From Posidonia oceanica (Eukaryota; Streptophyta; Magnoliopsida; Alismatales; Posidoniaceae), in assembly GCA_037176725.1 (NCBI GenBank), contig JAZBRS010000057.1, positions 85,519,501 through 85,583,500 on the forward strand: a stretch of DNA of 64,000 nucleotides, in the 5' to 3' direction. Below the pieces are notes generated by a model, which ran no database searches, had not been told where the DNA came from, and saw only the letters and a list, made by a program, of their open reading frames with translations. The position numbers and the translations under genes were made by a program. Of the stretch, positions 33,353-44,664 are shown in pieces (position 1 is the first letter of the stretch; the number at the start of each line of letters is the position of its first letter).

Positions 33353-34857
33353 GGTCAATGGCGACTGGAAGACCAAGGACCCCAAGCTGGTACCTTACCA
33401 TGAATGCCTGTTGAAGCTGATAGAAGTATTTGAAAGTATCCACTTCACATACAAGAATAGAGCCAAGAACGCCTATGCAGATGCTCTAGCAACCTTAGCA
33501 TCTTGGCTCACTATACCCGAATGTCGTGCAGTAGACGTATCAGTCACTCATGTGGAGCAGCTCGCACACTGCATGAGCATCGAGGAAGCGGATCTAGCAG
33601 AGGAGCCTCCATGGTACCATGACATCAAGGTCTTCCTGGAATCTGGCAGCACCCCACCATACACCTCAGCAGCAAACAGAAAGATTTTGGCGTGTCTAGC
33701 GTCAAAGTACGTGATAGGGGCAGGACATCTGTACAGAAGATCTTACAACCAGATGCTCCTACGCTGCGTAGACAAGAAGGAGGCCGACACACTGATGCTC
33801 CAAGTCCATGCAGGGACCTGCGGCCCTCACATGAACGGTGTGTTGCTAGCCAAGAAGATTATGCTCCAAGGCTACTTTTGGTCAATCATGGAGGCAGACT
33901 GCTGCCAGTTTGTGCGTAGGTGCCATAGCTGCCAAATCCATGGGAATTTCATACACGCTCCCCCACAGGAATTGCACAGCATGTCTTCGCCATGGCCTTT
34001 CTCCACCTGGGGGATCGATGTCATCGGCACCATACATCCAGCAGCCTCCAATGGTCATCGCTACATTCTGGTAGCGATCGACTACTTTACCAAGTGGGTG
34101 GAAGCAGCCTCCTACATGACAGTCACTGCTGCAGCTACAGACAAGTTTATCAGAAACAACATCGTAGCCCGGTATGGGTCCCACACGCACTCATCTCTGA
34201 CAATGGTACAAACTTCATTGCCAAGAGGATCCAAAACTACCTGCAGAGCTTCAACATCAAACATCACTGATCCTCGCCTTATCGCCACAAATGAATGGCG
34301 CAGTAGAGTCTGCCAATAAGAATCTATTCAAGATCTTGAAAAAGATGGCAAAAATTCACAAGGACTGGCATGACAAGCTTCCGTACGCACTCTAGGCGTA
34401 CAGGACATCAGTCCGGACCTCGATAGGAGCAACCCTGTACTTGCTGGTCTACGGCATGGAGGCAGTACTGCCTGTTGAAGTAGAGATCCCCTCACTACGG
34501 ATCCTACGAAAAGCTGAGCTGGAAGAAGCAGAATGGGTCAAAGACTGCTGCATCCAGCTGATCCTGATCGATGAGCGTAGGCCGCAGGCCATGCATCATG
34601 CTCAGTGTTATCAAAGGCGTTTGGCCAGAGCATACCTGAAGAAGGTTAGGCCCAGAAGCTTCCATCCAAGGGATATAGTCCTTCGAGGCATCCATCTCCC
34701 AGACGGCCGAGGCAAATTTCGGTCCAACTGGCGTGGCCCCTTTCTGATCAAGCGGGTTATCTCTGGCAGCGCAGCAGTCCTTAAGGACATGGACCAGGTC
34801 GAACAATCAGAGTCGGTCAACACATGCTACCTCAAGAAGTACTACCAGTAGCCCGCC
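33353..34857 (+). pseudogene. pol: H2 RNase H end and integrase, frameshifted
   Basis: The frame continues from RNase H (NAYADALATLASWLT) through the integrase zinc finger (HAGTCGPHMNGVLLAKKIM, CQFVRRCHSCQIHGN) and the core (WGIDVIGTIHPA, about 34010). Near 34175 one base is lost, so the second catalytic Asp region (ISDNGTNF) is in another frame; a second indel near 34290 moves to the frame used from 34320. The C-terminal part (MEAVLPVEVEIPSLR at about 34456; NWRGPFLIK at 34718) is intact to TAG 34849. TAG 34393 replaces a Trp in the conserved LWAYR motif. Confidence 0.85.
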
Positions 34858-36546
34858 GCAGTTATCTTGCAGAGTCCTCTCTCTCCCACTTCTTGCATCT
34901 ACTCTCACGTGCATTTTAGTCATTTTTATTTTTATCAAAAAAAAAACGAGAGAAAGAGAGATAAATACAGCATATGCATTTACTACCATAGCCTGATGAC
35001 GAAAATCATAGATGCTTGCCTACTCTGGAAAGAGTATCCTCTACCTTGCCTGACACTACTTAGATGTCCTGACCAATGAGGGAGCCACCATCCAGTGAGG
35101 GCGGACAAAATGTCCAAACCCCCTAGGACTTATACCTCCAGAGGGAGACAAAATCCTAGGGTATGAGAGAGTGTGAGTAGAACATACACGTCTTAGCCTA
35201 GGCACAATAGAAAAGGGACTAGAAGGCGAAGACAGAAGTCGGCCCTAGAGATAGAGGTGTGCAGCATAACCCTGTCCCTTCGAATTGCTTCGGACATGAT
35301 CCAGAATTCGCACCTGGGAATCTACAACCTTGCAAGGCCTAGCCCCCAGTCTCAGAACCAAGCGCCCATTACCTCTAAGTTAGGGACAGCAAAAGCCTAC
35401 AAGCCAAAAAAAAAAGAAAAAAAAACAACAGCAAAAAGAAAACAACAAAACAAAAAAGGGCGAAGACAAAAGTCAGCCCTAGAAATAAAGGCAAGCAGCA
35501 TGATCCCGCCCCCTTCTGCCTATCTTAGAGAAAAACTAAAATTTGCGCGTGGGAAATACACAAAATCCCGTGGGTCCAAGCCACCCTTCTCTAGCAAGCA
35601 GCTCCCCAGCCTCAAACCAGGTGCCCGCTACCTCCAAGCCAGGGATAGGGGAAACCTGCACACCCATGTGGGAGCAAAAGAAACAAGGAAAGGTGAAAAG
35701 AGTAGGTGTAGGTCCTTGAGAGTTTGGCATGGAGCCTGTCCTCACTACACCACCACCCAAGCACCACCAATATCCCTTCCCGGAGTGCCACCAACAGTTA
35801 GGAATCCGAGTAGAGTCTGGTGAATCAGAGACTGCTCCTTTCCTTTGTAGCAGCCATCAAGCACTCCATATGCTGAGGGCAATAAAAAATTAGTATAGAT
35901 CATGCATGCATCTATCCACTATCAAATCATCTCTTTTGCCCTTTTCCTCCAACTCTGCAAGGCTCAGCTTGCCGCTGGGACAATACTTCTGTCAAGACAG
36001 GTTGACCGCCTCCAAGCCTCGGAGCAATCTATTACTGTCAGTGTAGCAGCTCAGGGAGTGCACGTTTAATCTCTGTGTGACTTCGCCCTAGGCGGACAAA
36101 GTCCCTTTTCGCTTGCTCCCTCGCTCCATGCAGGACAAGGACAAGCGTACCTCCCCTTTGTGACTTCACACTGGACGGACGAAGCCCCCTTTCCCTTGTT
36201 TCCTCGTTCCGCATGGACAAGGACAAGAGTGCCTTTTGTGTGACTTCGCCCTATGCAGGCGAAGCCCCCTTTACATAGTTGAATGTGCTTGAATTTTGTG
36301 GCCTGATTGCTAGCTGTAGCATATGAACTGCTTTATCTGCTTTGATATACACATCTACTTCTCTGACAGCCAGTATTGTATGCCTGCTCTTGATTAGGAT
36401 TGATGAACAACTTTGGCTTCAGTACTCGAAGGCTTCGCACCAGTTGCCCGCATCTTCTTCTGCGTAATGGGCTTCCTTACCTTGGTGACCCCCACGCATT
36501 GCTCCGGGACTCTTTGCGAATGGATTCGCCAACTCACCGAGGGTGA
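34858..36546 (+). other. Noncoding region after H2 integrase, with local duplications
   Basis: No domain-bearing frame. It holds an A-rich block (35405-35460), a direct duplication of roughly 235 bp period (about 35222-35400 and 35459-35690; both begin GGCGAAGACA, then AGTC(G/A)GCCCTAGA) and a triplet repeat at 36074-36276. Its Lys-rich open frame at 35257-35823 arises from low-complexity DNA. Confidence 0.55.
36074..36276 (+). repeat. Three imperfect ~80-bp repeats with GACTTCGCC / GGCGAAG ends
   Basis: Units start near 36074, 36159 and 36238. Each begins TGTGACTTCGCCCTA (or a variant), then GGCGGAC(G)AAG(C/T)CCC, then CCTTG..TTCC..CATGGACAAGGACAAG. GACTTCGCC and GGCGAAGCC can pair, giving a small hairpin per unit. 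Confidence 0.75.
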
Positions 36547-37659
36547 CGCGAGAGGCTGTGCCTGTGGGGCCTCCCATCCAAGCTCCTGAAAGCAGCAGAT
36601 GTAGAGGTGAGACGGCATCTTCTGTGTGCTACGGTGAGATTCTGGAAACCCGCGCACCATATCTTCCGTTTCGGCATGGTAGAGCTAACCCCCACACTAG
36701 AGGAAGTACACTAGATCTGCGACTTCTCCAAGTTAATGGGGCCTACCGTATTCATGAGGCGGGAAGGATATATTACAACCCTGTGGCTGCTGACCGGGCT
36801 CTTAACTAAGGAGTGCCAGAAAAAGCTGATCTGCACCAGCAGGCTCGAGCCCATGCTCAGCCTGGCATACTTTGACGAGGTTGCCAAGAACCGTGCCGAG
36901 CTCGAAGATGAACTATGGCTTCGGAGTTTCGTTACTCGCTTCTTAGGCGATCTTGTATTCAGCCACGGTCGGATGACGGTCGCGATCGAAGTCGTCGAGA
37001 TTGCACTTGCTATGCTGACTCGGCAGATTGACCTAGCCCCAGTGGTTCTGGCAGAGACATACCACGGACTGGACCACGTCTCTTACCGCTGCCGTAACTT
37101 TCATGGCTACGGGGCCCTAGTGCAAGTGTGGCTAGCGGGACACCTGGGGGCGTACATCCTGCACCTGCAGAGAACAGCTTTTGAGACATACTGCAGTAGT
37201 GGCCATGCCAAGACAATCAAGAATGTCCGTGAGGAATATGAAAGGCTGACTGATGATACAGTAACTTGGCGCATCATCCCGTCTGCGGCCGAACCCTTCA
37301 CTGTCTTCTTCAGAGCCAGCGACAGGAGACTAGTTGTGTTGCCAGGATTTACTGGAGGTGTCGAGTACCACCCCATCCAGGTGATGCGGCAATTCGGCTT
37401 CCAACAGGGTGCCATTGTCAGTAGCATAGCATTCGACCTCCTTCGGCTCTACCCACTGAACACAACTACTGCTACAGCAAGGTTGGCCAACCTCTTGCGC
37501 GATGGAGTGAAATCATCTGACATTACAGCTGTAAAGGGCTCAGGATGTACTCCTGAGTATCTGACTGAAGTGCAGGGGCTTTGGCCCATTAACGAGATCC
37601 CGCATGGTGCACCTCTGTTTCCTGACACCAGGAGGTCGAAGAAGGCCCAGACCAGTTAG
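36547..37659 (+). pseudogene. Sense-strand DUF7745-like ORF in H2
   Basis: The frame reads VRFWKPAHHIFRFGMVELT (about 36634-36690), then, after TAG 36712, a continuous run to TAG 37657. Landmarks of the family: FRFGMVELTPTLEEV, MRREGYITTLWLLTGL, SFVTRFLGDLVFSHGRMTVAIEV, LAPVVLAETYHGLDHVS and ALVQVWLAGHLG. An in-frame TGA at 36544 and open sequence before it suggest the true start lies further upstream. Proteins of this type are abundant in plant genomes, mostly linked to retroelements; I know of no assigned function. Unlike the two genes in N it lies in the same direction as pol and shows no obvious intron. Position between pol and the 3' LTR matches the extra-ORF site of Tat elements. Confidence 0.68.
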
Positions 37660-38275
37660 GGCATTCGTACATCTGCATATCCCATTTTGAGTCTTGCTGT
37701 ACCTTCATCAGTCTGCTACAGGTGTGTAACCAAGACTTCATTAATGCAAAGATGTTTTGTGCCATGTGCTTGCGTATTCGGTTTGCTTTCCATAACATAA
37801 TGCATGCAAGGTCTCACAGTCATATCTTCAGCGTACTGCTTCAGTTTCACAAATCTAACCCCTCAAAGCCATGAGGAGAGCACTATCAGATCCTGACAGT
37901 TTGCAAGCTCAAAAGCAACTACCAACATTCTCAGTGCCATGGGAAACTACAAGAAGACCCTGCATCCCATTTGGACACCAGAATCTCTACAGACCAACGC
38001 CGTCAAGATGAGCAAAGCCACCAAACGCTCCCGGCCGGATCCTCGCGGGGCTGGTAGCCCAAACTACTCGTTTGACAAGCGCGTCAGTTTTGTCTATCGC
38101 TTTTTCGATGCCAAGGGCGCTTCGACTGTCCCCTGGTATCATCCTTGATACCAAGGGCATCTTTTTTACTGCCCCATGGTATCACATCTCTAGCTGCATC
38201 TGGGCTAACATGCCTAACTGTCACGGGCCCATCCGTCTTCTTGCTCCGCCTTCGAATTTTGGTGCCCCATATACC
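37660..38275 (+). other. Noncoding spacer before the GATAAG array (H2)
   Basis: No coding frame that I recognise. The last ~150 bp carry GGTATCAT...GATACC words (about 38133-38190), a palindromic style similar to the array that follows. Confidence 0.5.
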
Positions 38276-40925
38276 CTTTGCGGTTGATAAGTTCGAAACT
38301 TATCACTCTATACCCCTTACGGTCGATAAGTTCAAAACTTATCACTTTACAACCCTTTGCGGTCGATAAGTCCGAAACCTATCACATTCTAATCCTTTGC
38401 GGTCGATAAGTCTGAAACTTATCAGCAACCCTTTCGCGGTCAGTGGGTCCAAAACCTATCACCTATCAGCTTTTCTTTCCGGTTTGATAAGGCTTGTCCT
38501 TATCATCTCTGGCGGTCCGGGTCGATAAGGTTTGTACTTATCACTCCTGGCCTCTTTCCATCTTGATAAGGCTTGTTCCTTATCATTTCTGGTTTCTTTC
38601 TGGTTTGATAAGGCTTGTCCTTATCATCTCTGGCGGTCCGATTCGATAAGGCTTGTACTTATCACTCCTGGCCTCTTTTCGTCTTGATAAGGCTTGTTCC
38701 TTATCATTTCTAGTTTCTTTCTGGTTTGATAAGGCTTGTCCTTATCATCTTTGACAGTCCGGTTCGATAAGACTTGTACTTATCACTCCTGGCCTTTTTC
38801 CGTCTTGATAAGGCTTGTTCCTTATCATTTCTGGTTTCTTTTCAGTTTGATAAGGCTTGTCCTTATCATCTCTAGTGGTCCGGTTCGATAAGGCTTGTAC
38901 TTATCGCTCTTGGCCTCTTTCCGTCTTGATAAGGCTTGTTCCTTATCATTTCTAGTTTCTTTTCAGTTCGATAAGGCTTGTCCTTATCATCTCTAGCGGT
39001 CCGATTCGATAAGGCTTATACTTATCACTCCTGGCCTCTTTCCGTCTTGATAAGGCTTGTTCCTTATCATTTCTGGTTTCTTTCCGATTTGATAAGGCTT
39101 GTCTTTATGTTCTCTGGCAGTCCAGTTCGATAAGGCTTGTACTTATCGTTCCTAGCCTCTTTCTGTCTTGATAAGGCTTGTTCCTTATCATTTCTAGTTT
39201 CTTTCTAGTTTGGTAAGGCTTGTCCTTATCATCTTTGGCGGTCCAGTTCGATAAGGCTTGTACTTATCGCTCCTGGCCTCTTTCAGTCTTGATAAGGCTT
39301 GTTCCTTATCATTTCTGGTTTCTTTCCAGTTTGATAAGGCTTGTCTTTATGTTCTCTGGCGGTCCGGTTCGATAAGGCTTGTATTTATCGCTCCTAGCCT
39401 CTTTCCGTCTTGATAAGGCTTGTTCCTTATCATTTCTGGTTTCTTTTCGATTTGATAAGACTTGTCCTTATCATCTCTAGCGGTCCGATTCGATAAGGCT
39501 TGTACTTATCGCTCCTGGCCTCTTTCCATCTTGATAAGGCTTGTTCCTTATCATTTCTGGTTTCTTTTCGGTTTGATAAGGCTTGTCCTTATCATCTCTG
39601 GCGGTCCGGTTCGATAAGGCTTGTACTTATCGCTCCTGGCCTCTTTCCGTCTTGATAAGGCTTGTTCCTTATCATTTCTGGTTTCTTTCTGGTTTGATAA
39701 GGCTTGTCCTTATCATCTCTAGTGGTCCAATTCGATAATGCTTGTACTTATCGCTCCTGGTCTCTTTCCGTCTTGATAAGGCCTGTTCCATATCATTTCT
39801 GGTTTCTTTCCAGTTTGATAAGGCTTGTCCTTATTAGCTCTGGCGGTCCAGTTCGATATGGCTTGTACTTATCGCTCTTGGCCTCTTTCCGCCTTGATAG
39901 GGCTTGTTCCTTATCATTTCTGGTTTCTTTCCAGTTTGATAAGGCTTGTCCTTTTCATCTCTGGCGGTCCGGTTCGATAAGGCTTGTACTTATCGCTCCT
40001 GGCCTCTTTCCATTTTGACAAGGCTTGTTCCTTATCATATCTGGTTCCTTCTGTTTTGATAAGACGTGTACTTATCAATCCTGGTTTCCCTTTCCGTTTT
40101 GATAAGTCGTGTACTTATCAATCGTGGTTTCCCTTTCCGTTTTGATAAGTCGTGTACTTATCAATCCTAGATTTCTATCAGTTTTGATAAGTCGTGTACT
40201 TATCAATCCTGATTTCTGTTCGCTTTGATAAGTCTTGTACTTATCAATCCTGGTTTTCTGTCCGCTTTAATAAGACGTGCACTTATCAATCCTGGTTTCC
40301 CTTTTCGTTTTGATAAGTCATGTACTTATCAATCCTTGATTTCTGTCTGCTTTGGTAAGTCTTATACTTACTGATCCTGGTTTCTGTCTGCTTCGATGAG
40401 GCTCGTCCTTATCGTCCCTGGCTTCTTTCCAGTCTGATAAGGCTTGTACTTATCAATCCTGGCTTCCCTTTCCGTTTTAATAAGTCATGTACTTATCAAT
40501 CCTGGTTTTCCTTTCCATTTTGATAAGTCGTGTACTTTTCAATCCCAGTTCCCGTCGCTTTGGTAAGTCTTATAGTTACCGATCCTGGTTTCTGTCTGCT
40601 TCAATGAGGCTCGTCCTTATCGTCCCTGGCTTCTTTTCGGTCTGATAAGGCTTGTACTTATCAATCCTGGCTTCCCTTTCCGTTTTCATAAGTCGTGTAC
40701 TAATTGATCTTGCTTTTCCTTTCCGTTTTGATAAGTCGTGTACTTATCAATCTTGGTTTTCCTTTCCGTTTTGATAAGTCGTGTACTTTTCCATCCTGGT
40801 TCCCTTCCACTTTGGTAAGTCTTATACTTACCGATCCTGGTTTCTGTCTGCTTCGATGAGGCTCGTCCTTATCGCCCCCTGGCTTCTTTCCGGTCTGATA
40901 AGGCTTGTACTTATCATTGTCGGTC
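38276..40925 (+). repeat. Tandem array of ~40-bp monomers, each with a GATAAG...CTTATC hairpin
   Basis: There are about 65 monomers. Three subregions: 38279-38470, single ~40-bp units (CGGTCGATAAGT...ACTTATCA); 38509-40020, a higher-order unit of ~121 bp made of three monomers, recurring about 12-13 times (GGCGGTCC-type landmarks near 38509, 38631, 38755, 38876, 38996, 39116, 39237, 39358, 39479, 39600, 39721, 39842, 39963); 40030-40925, ~40-42-bp units with GATAAGTCGTGTACTTATCA. Almost every monomer keeps the inverted GATAAG/CTTATC pair even where flanks vary. It lies in the 3' untranslated part of H2, the place where Tat/Ogre elements are known to amplify tandem repeats that can seed satellites. 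Confidence 0.9.
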
Positions 40926-41501
40926 CCTTTTGCAGTCGATGGGTCCGCAACCTATCATCTGTTGTGTGCGCCTTTTCTTACTTGCCTTCTCAACAGAAAA
41001 GTTGCCCCCTTTTCCTTCGTGTAGGAATTTTGCCCCTTTTGTTCCACACCGCTCTAGCTGTTTGCTTGCTTCCTCAGGCGAGGACAAGCTATCTTTCTTT
41101 CTTCTGGGCTGGCAGCCCAAACTGCTCAGTTGACACCCATCATAACTGTCTGGCATCCCCTCTTTGGGCCGATAACCCAAACTATTCGGTGACGAGTCCG
41201 TTAACTCATAATCATTAGCATTGCATGCATCGCCCGTATCTCCCTCGTGGAGTTCAGTGCAGCAAGCATTAGTACAGGTTTTACTTTAGCATTAGCTTTG
41301 CTGCATCTCATTGCATTGCACTGCATTTGCATCATGCATTTGCATCCTCATTACGGTAACGAGTCATGATTTTCGGTGCATCCGTCGAATAAGTGACTCA
41401 GGCCTATAGTAACATCGTGCTCCTACCGGTGTCTGGAGGGGTGTCTAGTCTACCCTGAGCAGTGGCCTCAGTCCCCTTGACCTCGCTCAGGGAGGGGCAT
41501 C
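40926..41501 (+). other. 3' end of H2 internal region and polypurine tract
   Basis: This is noncoding, with GCATTGCAT/GCATTTGCAT-rich DNA at 41215-41350. It ends in CAGGGAGGGGCATC (41488-41501), a purine tract just before the LTR start TGTAGACACC, so the LTR that follows is a genuine 3' LTR of this internal region. Confidence 0.65.
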
Positions 41502-44500
41502 TGTAGACACCCCATTTTGACTGCCTGGAAGATGGTGTATACTCTTGCAAGCTTGCTCGGACTCTGGAATGGCTCTTTCTCTCTCAAACCCACCCTAAAA
41601 CCCCACCTAAACTCCAAAACTCTCACTCAAGCCCACCTAGGCCTTAGCCCACATTTAGCCCAAGTTTTAAACCAAAGCAAAGCCCAACTTAAGCTTTTCT
41701 CCTCTCAGGCTCGTTGGACGCTGGCATTGGCAGCGTCCAACGTTGGACGCGCTCTGTGCCAGCTGCCGAGACTTTGGCCACCTCCGGACAAGCCACACTA
41801 ACTCACCTGACATCCCTCGTGGCCTCCCCACTAACCAAGACCTCTGCCAAGGCCTGCTAACCTCTGCAACCTCTGCCACCAATGTCAAAGCAACCCAACA
41901 CAAAACCAAGACTTCACCTCGATCCAGAGCTCACCACACCCATCCGTGAGAGAATTGAGCACCTCCCAGACCTTGAGCAATCTCCCTCGACCAACCTCGA
42001 GCCTTCAGCCTTCACTCCCGAGCTCCCCTCGCGTCTAGAAAGCTCGCCGAAGTTCACCGGCCACCTCCTTCTGTAGCACCGGTGAGGAGTGCAAACACAC
42101 AGCTGCAGGCCACGACCAGGTGGGTTTTCTTCACCTCTAGCTCGTACATGCACGTGGTAGTGTAGCTAGCTAGTTTTTATGCGTCTTAGCATAGCACACA
42201 CGCCCCCTCGCCTTGGTTTTCCGGCCGCGAGGAGGAGGAGGTGGGTGGAGCAATCCACCCACCTATTTCTGGCGCCAAGCACATGGACATGCTCGTCGTC
42301 ACTCACTCTTGCTTCCTAGCAAGTTAGTTTGGGATTTTTGGCCACTGATCTTGGCCAGGAGACTTCCCGACCTGTTGGACACACATGCTGGTGCATCCAA
42401 CGTTGGACGTACCCTAAGGCAGCGTCCAACAATCTTGTAGGTCATTTATTTTATTTTGCTTCCAAGTTGCTATGCTTTAGTTGCATCTCTGTGAGTTTGC
42501 TTTACATGCTTCCCTTAATACTTGCAGATGCCATGGCATATTTTTTATCAAGTCTTGATCCTAGTTTGGATCGATATTTCATGCTTCAGATCAGTATGTT
42601 GTTTGCCTGTGTTGGATGTTGGAACACACAGCGTCCAACGCTAGACGCTGGTGTGTCCAGCGTCCTATTGTTCTACTTGCTTGCACTTGCTACCGTGCTT
42701 GAGCGTTGCTTCCTTTTGAGTTGTATACTTGCTCCATGCATGCTTAGTGGTGTTTGGCCTCCATGGCAACTATGTTTAAGTTTGCAAGTTCCTTTTCAAG
42801 TTGCATGTTGGATAAATGGGTTTTTGTTCCCTTATTTCCTTATACATGCTTCTTAAGATGTTCTTTATGGAATGCTTGCTTGATCTAAGTTGCATGTCTT
42901 GATTTGGTCTGTTTTCAATAGCTTGCAGGCATATTTGAGTGGTTTCTGAGCTCAGTTCTTCCGTGCAGCTTGATATGCCTCTTTTATGTGTTGGACGTAG
43001 GTACACTCTGCATCCTATGTTGGATGCAGATGTACTCTACGTCCTATGTTTCTGCTCAGCTACTCTTGTTTAAATGCTTGCATGATGCATTAATCACTTG
43101 TGTTTGCTTGATCCATGCTTGCATGTTTGTCCTTAGCCCTCATAGCAGTTGTTGTCAAGTTTTCATGGTTTGTATCAGAGATCTATGCAGGTTTTCCATG
43201 TCCTTGGCCTCCCAGTGTGTTGGACGCTGGTACTGCAGGCGTCCTACATAGGACACAGGTGGTGCTTGCATCCTACACACTGGTTGTGTCATTCCTCATG
43301 CATGCTTTGCAAATGCTTTCCTTTTTGGGTTTTACTTGATCCATGTATGCATGCTTAGTCTAAATTTGTTTACAGCAACTTAAATGCATGCTTCTATGAT
43401 TTTTCTTTCAGTTTGTATGCCCTTCTCCATGCTTCTGTCTGCACCTTGTTGGACGCAGAGTGCTTCTGCGTCCAGTGTTGGATGTTGTGTACTTTAGCGT
43501 CCAACACCCTACAATGTTTAAATCCAGTTCATGCTTGCTCCAGGCCATTAAGTCTCTCCTTTGGCTATTTCCCTTGATTGCTTTGCATGATATACATATC
43601 CTCTACTGCTTCATTGCATTTGCATCGCATTCATACATCTAGAATGTGCGGTTTTCCAAACTGCATGTTTTCTGGAGGTTCTCCTCCTTTAAGCATTGGA
43701 CGCTGTCTGGTCCTGCGTCCAACATTAGACGCAGGTCATAGCTGCGTCCAACACTTACAGTTGGCTGAACTTTGCTTTAAAGCGCTGATTTCATTTCGCT
43801 AGCCACTTTCCGCATTTTATTACTTCCGACACATGCCTTGACACCCATGCATACTGCCGGACCCCTGTTTCCCAGTTGTGCGCCATGCATTGCCTGCTTT
43901 CCCATGGTTCTCCACGTCGATTTTCTTTCCCCTTTGCATACGCTTGCATCATGTGGTTTTTACTTGGCTTACCGAATCTGTCTTCTCTCTCCTTTGCTTG
44001 TTTTACGCTCGCATTGTGTGGTTTTATTCGGCTTTTCTGCCCTTGTTTCCTTTCCCCTTTGCATGTCATACTTGCATTGCGTGGTTTTATCGGCGTTTTG
44101 TTTTATCACCTGTATTTGCATTAGGGCAGTGATGCTTACTGCCTATAGTTCTCACGAACCAGGGTTCGCCCCCATTCAGATCACAGGCAACATTGCTGAG
44201 CACATAGGCTGTACGTTTAATTTCCCATGCATGGCATTCAAGCATCTAGGCATTAAAAGCATGGCATAGCATCCATTGCCCCTTGGGCGTACAGTTAAAG
44301 GCAATCATTGCCGAAATTCATGCAAATGTGAGCGTTAAGCCTTGAAAGACAGATTCCTCGGGCGTATCAAGGGTGCCTAACACCTTCCCCACACGTAATA
44401 GGAGTTTTTACCCTTTCTTTGGACCCATAATGACCATTTTGCCCTCATCCTTGGAACGAGTCATACATTTTGCATAGCATTGCATTCATCTACATGTTTT

Positions 44501-44545
44501 CTATGCTTTCCTCGGTTTTCCTCGTCTTCCTGATTAAATAGACTA
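41502..44545 (+). mobile_element. Tat-type LTR B (about 3.0 kb)
   Basis: It starts TGTAGACACCCC after a purine tract and ends near GACTA before TGGCGACTC (44548). Its last ~450 bp match the LTR ends at 6899-7396 and 67-540. The interior carries seven ~58-bp double-hairpin modules built from GTTGGACGC / GCGTCCAAC. No coding sequence: the open frames seen are short and Leu/Ser/Cys-rich. It probably acts as 3' LTR of H2, yet a primer-binding-like site and leader follow it, so it may also be the 5' LTR of a tandem copy. Confidence 0.7.
41713..43752. repeat. Seven dispersed GTTGGACGC/GCGTCCAAC double-hairpin modules
   Basis: Modules lie at about 41713-41760, 42374-42430, 42611-42667, 42990-43048, 43219-43274, 43448-43505 and 43695-43752. 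Module 1 has a perfect 11-bp stem: GTTGGACGCTG (41713-41723), 7-nt loop, CAGCGTCCAAC (41731-41741). Most modules have two consecutive hairpins of about 28 bp. Between modules the sequence is unrelated, and spacing is about 230-250 bp for most neighbours. Confidence 0.88.
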
Positions 44546-44664
44546 GGTGGCGACTCTATTTTGTCTTATCTTTCTTTGCTTTCCTTCTTCGCGTCGCTCC
44601 ATCCATGAAGACTTCTTCTCTTTCAGACCCCCTCCGGTCCGAATCCACGGGACCAGCCATTCAC
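44546..44664 (+). other. Primer-binding-like site and leader after LTR B, then junction to Tekay DNA
   Basis: TGGCGACTCT (44548-44557) and GTCTTATCTTTCTTT match the leader after LTR A. The Tat leader is lost by about 44630-44665, where Tekay RT-coding sequence starts abruptly in mid-domain. Confidence 0.5.

Noticed and set aside
7908..34395. TAG stops read as a variant genetic code or programmed readthrough
   Set aside because: Element N and H2 also use TAG as a genuine terminator, frameshifts coexist, and CAG/TGG-to-TAG by methyl-C deamination explains it. I keep only the mutation-spectrum finding.
35257..35823. 188-codon plus-strand frame
   Set aside because: Lys-rich from an AAAAAG tract and overlapping a duplicated noncoding block; no motif.
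39704..40018. 104-codon open frame inside the tandem array
   Set aside because: It simply translates the 121-bp repeat; no start context or domain.
38276..40925. CRISPR-like look of evenly spaced palindromic repeats
   Set aside because: Monomers are contiguous with diverging linkers rather than unique spacers, and the context is a plant retrotransposon 3' region.
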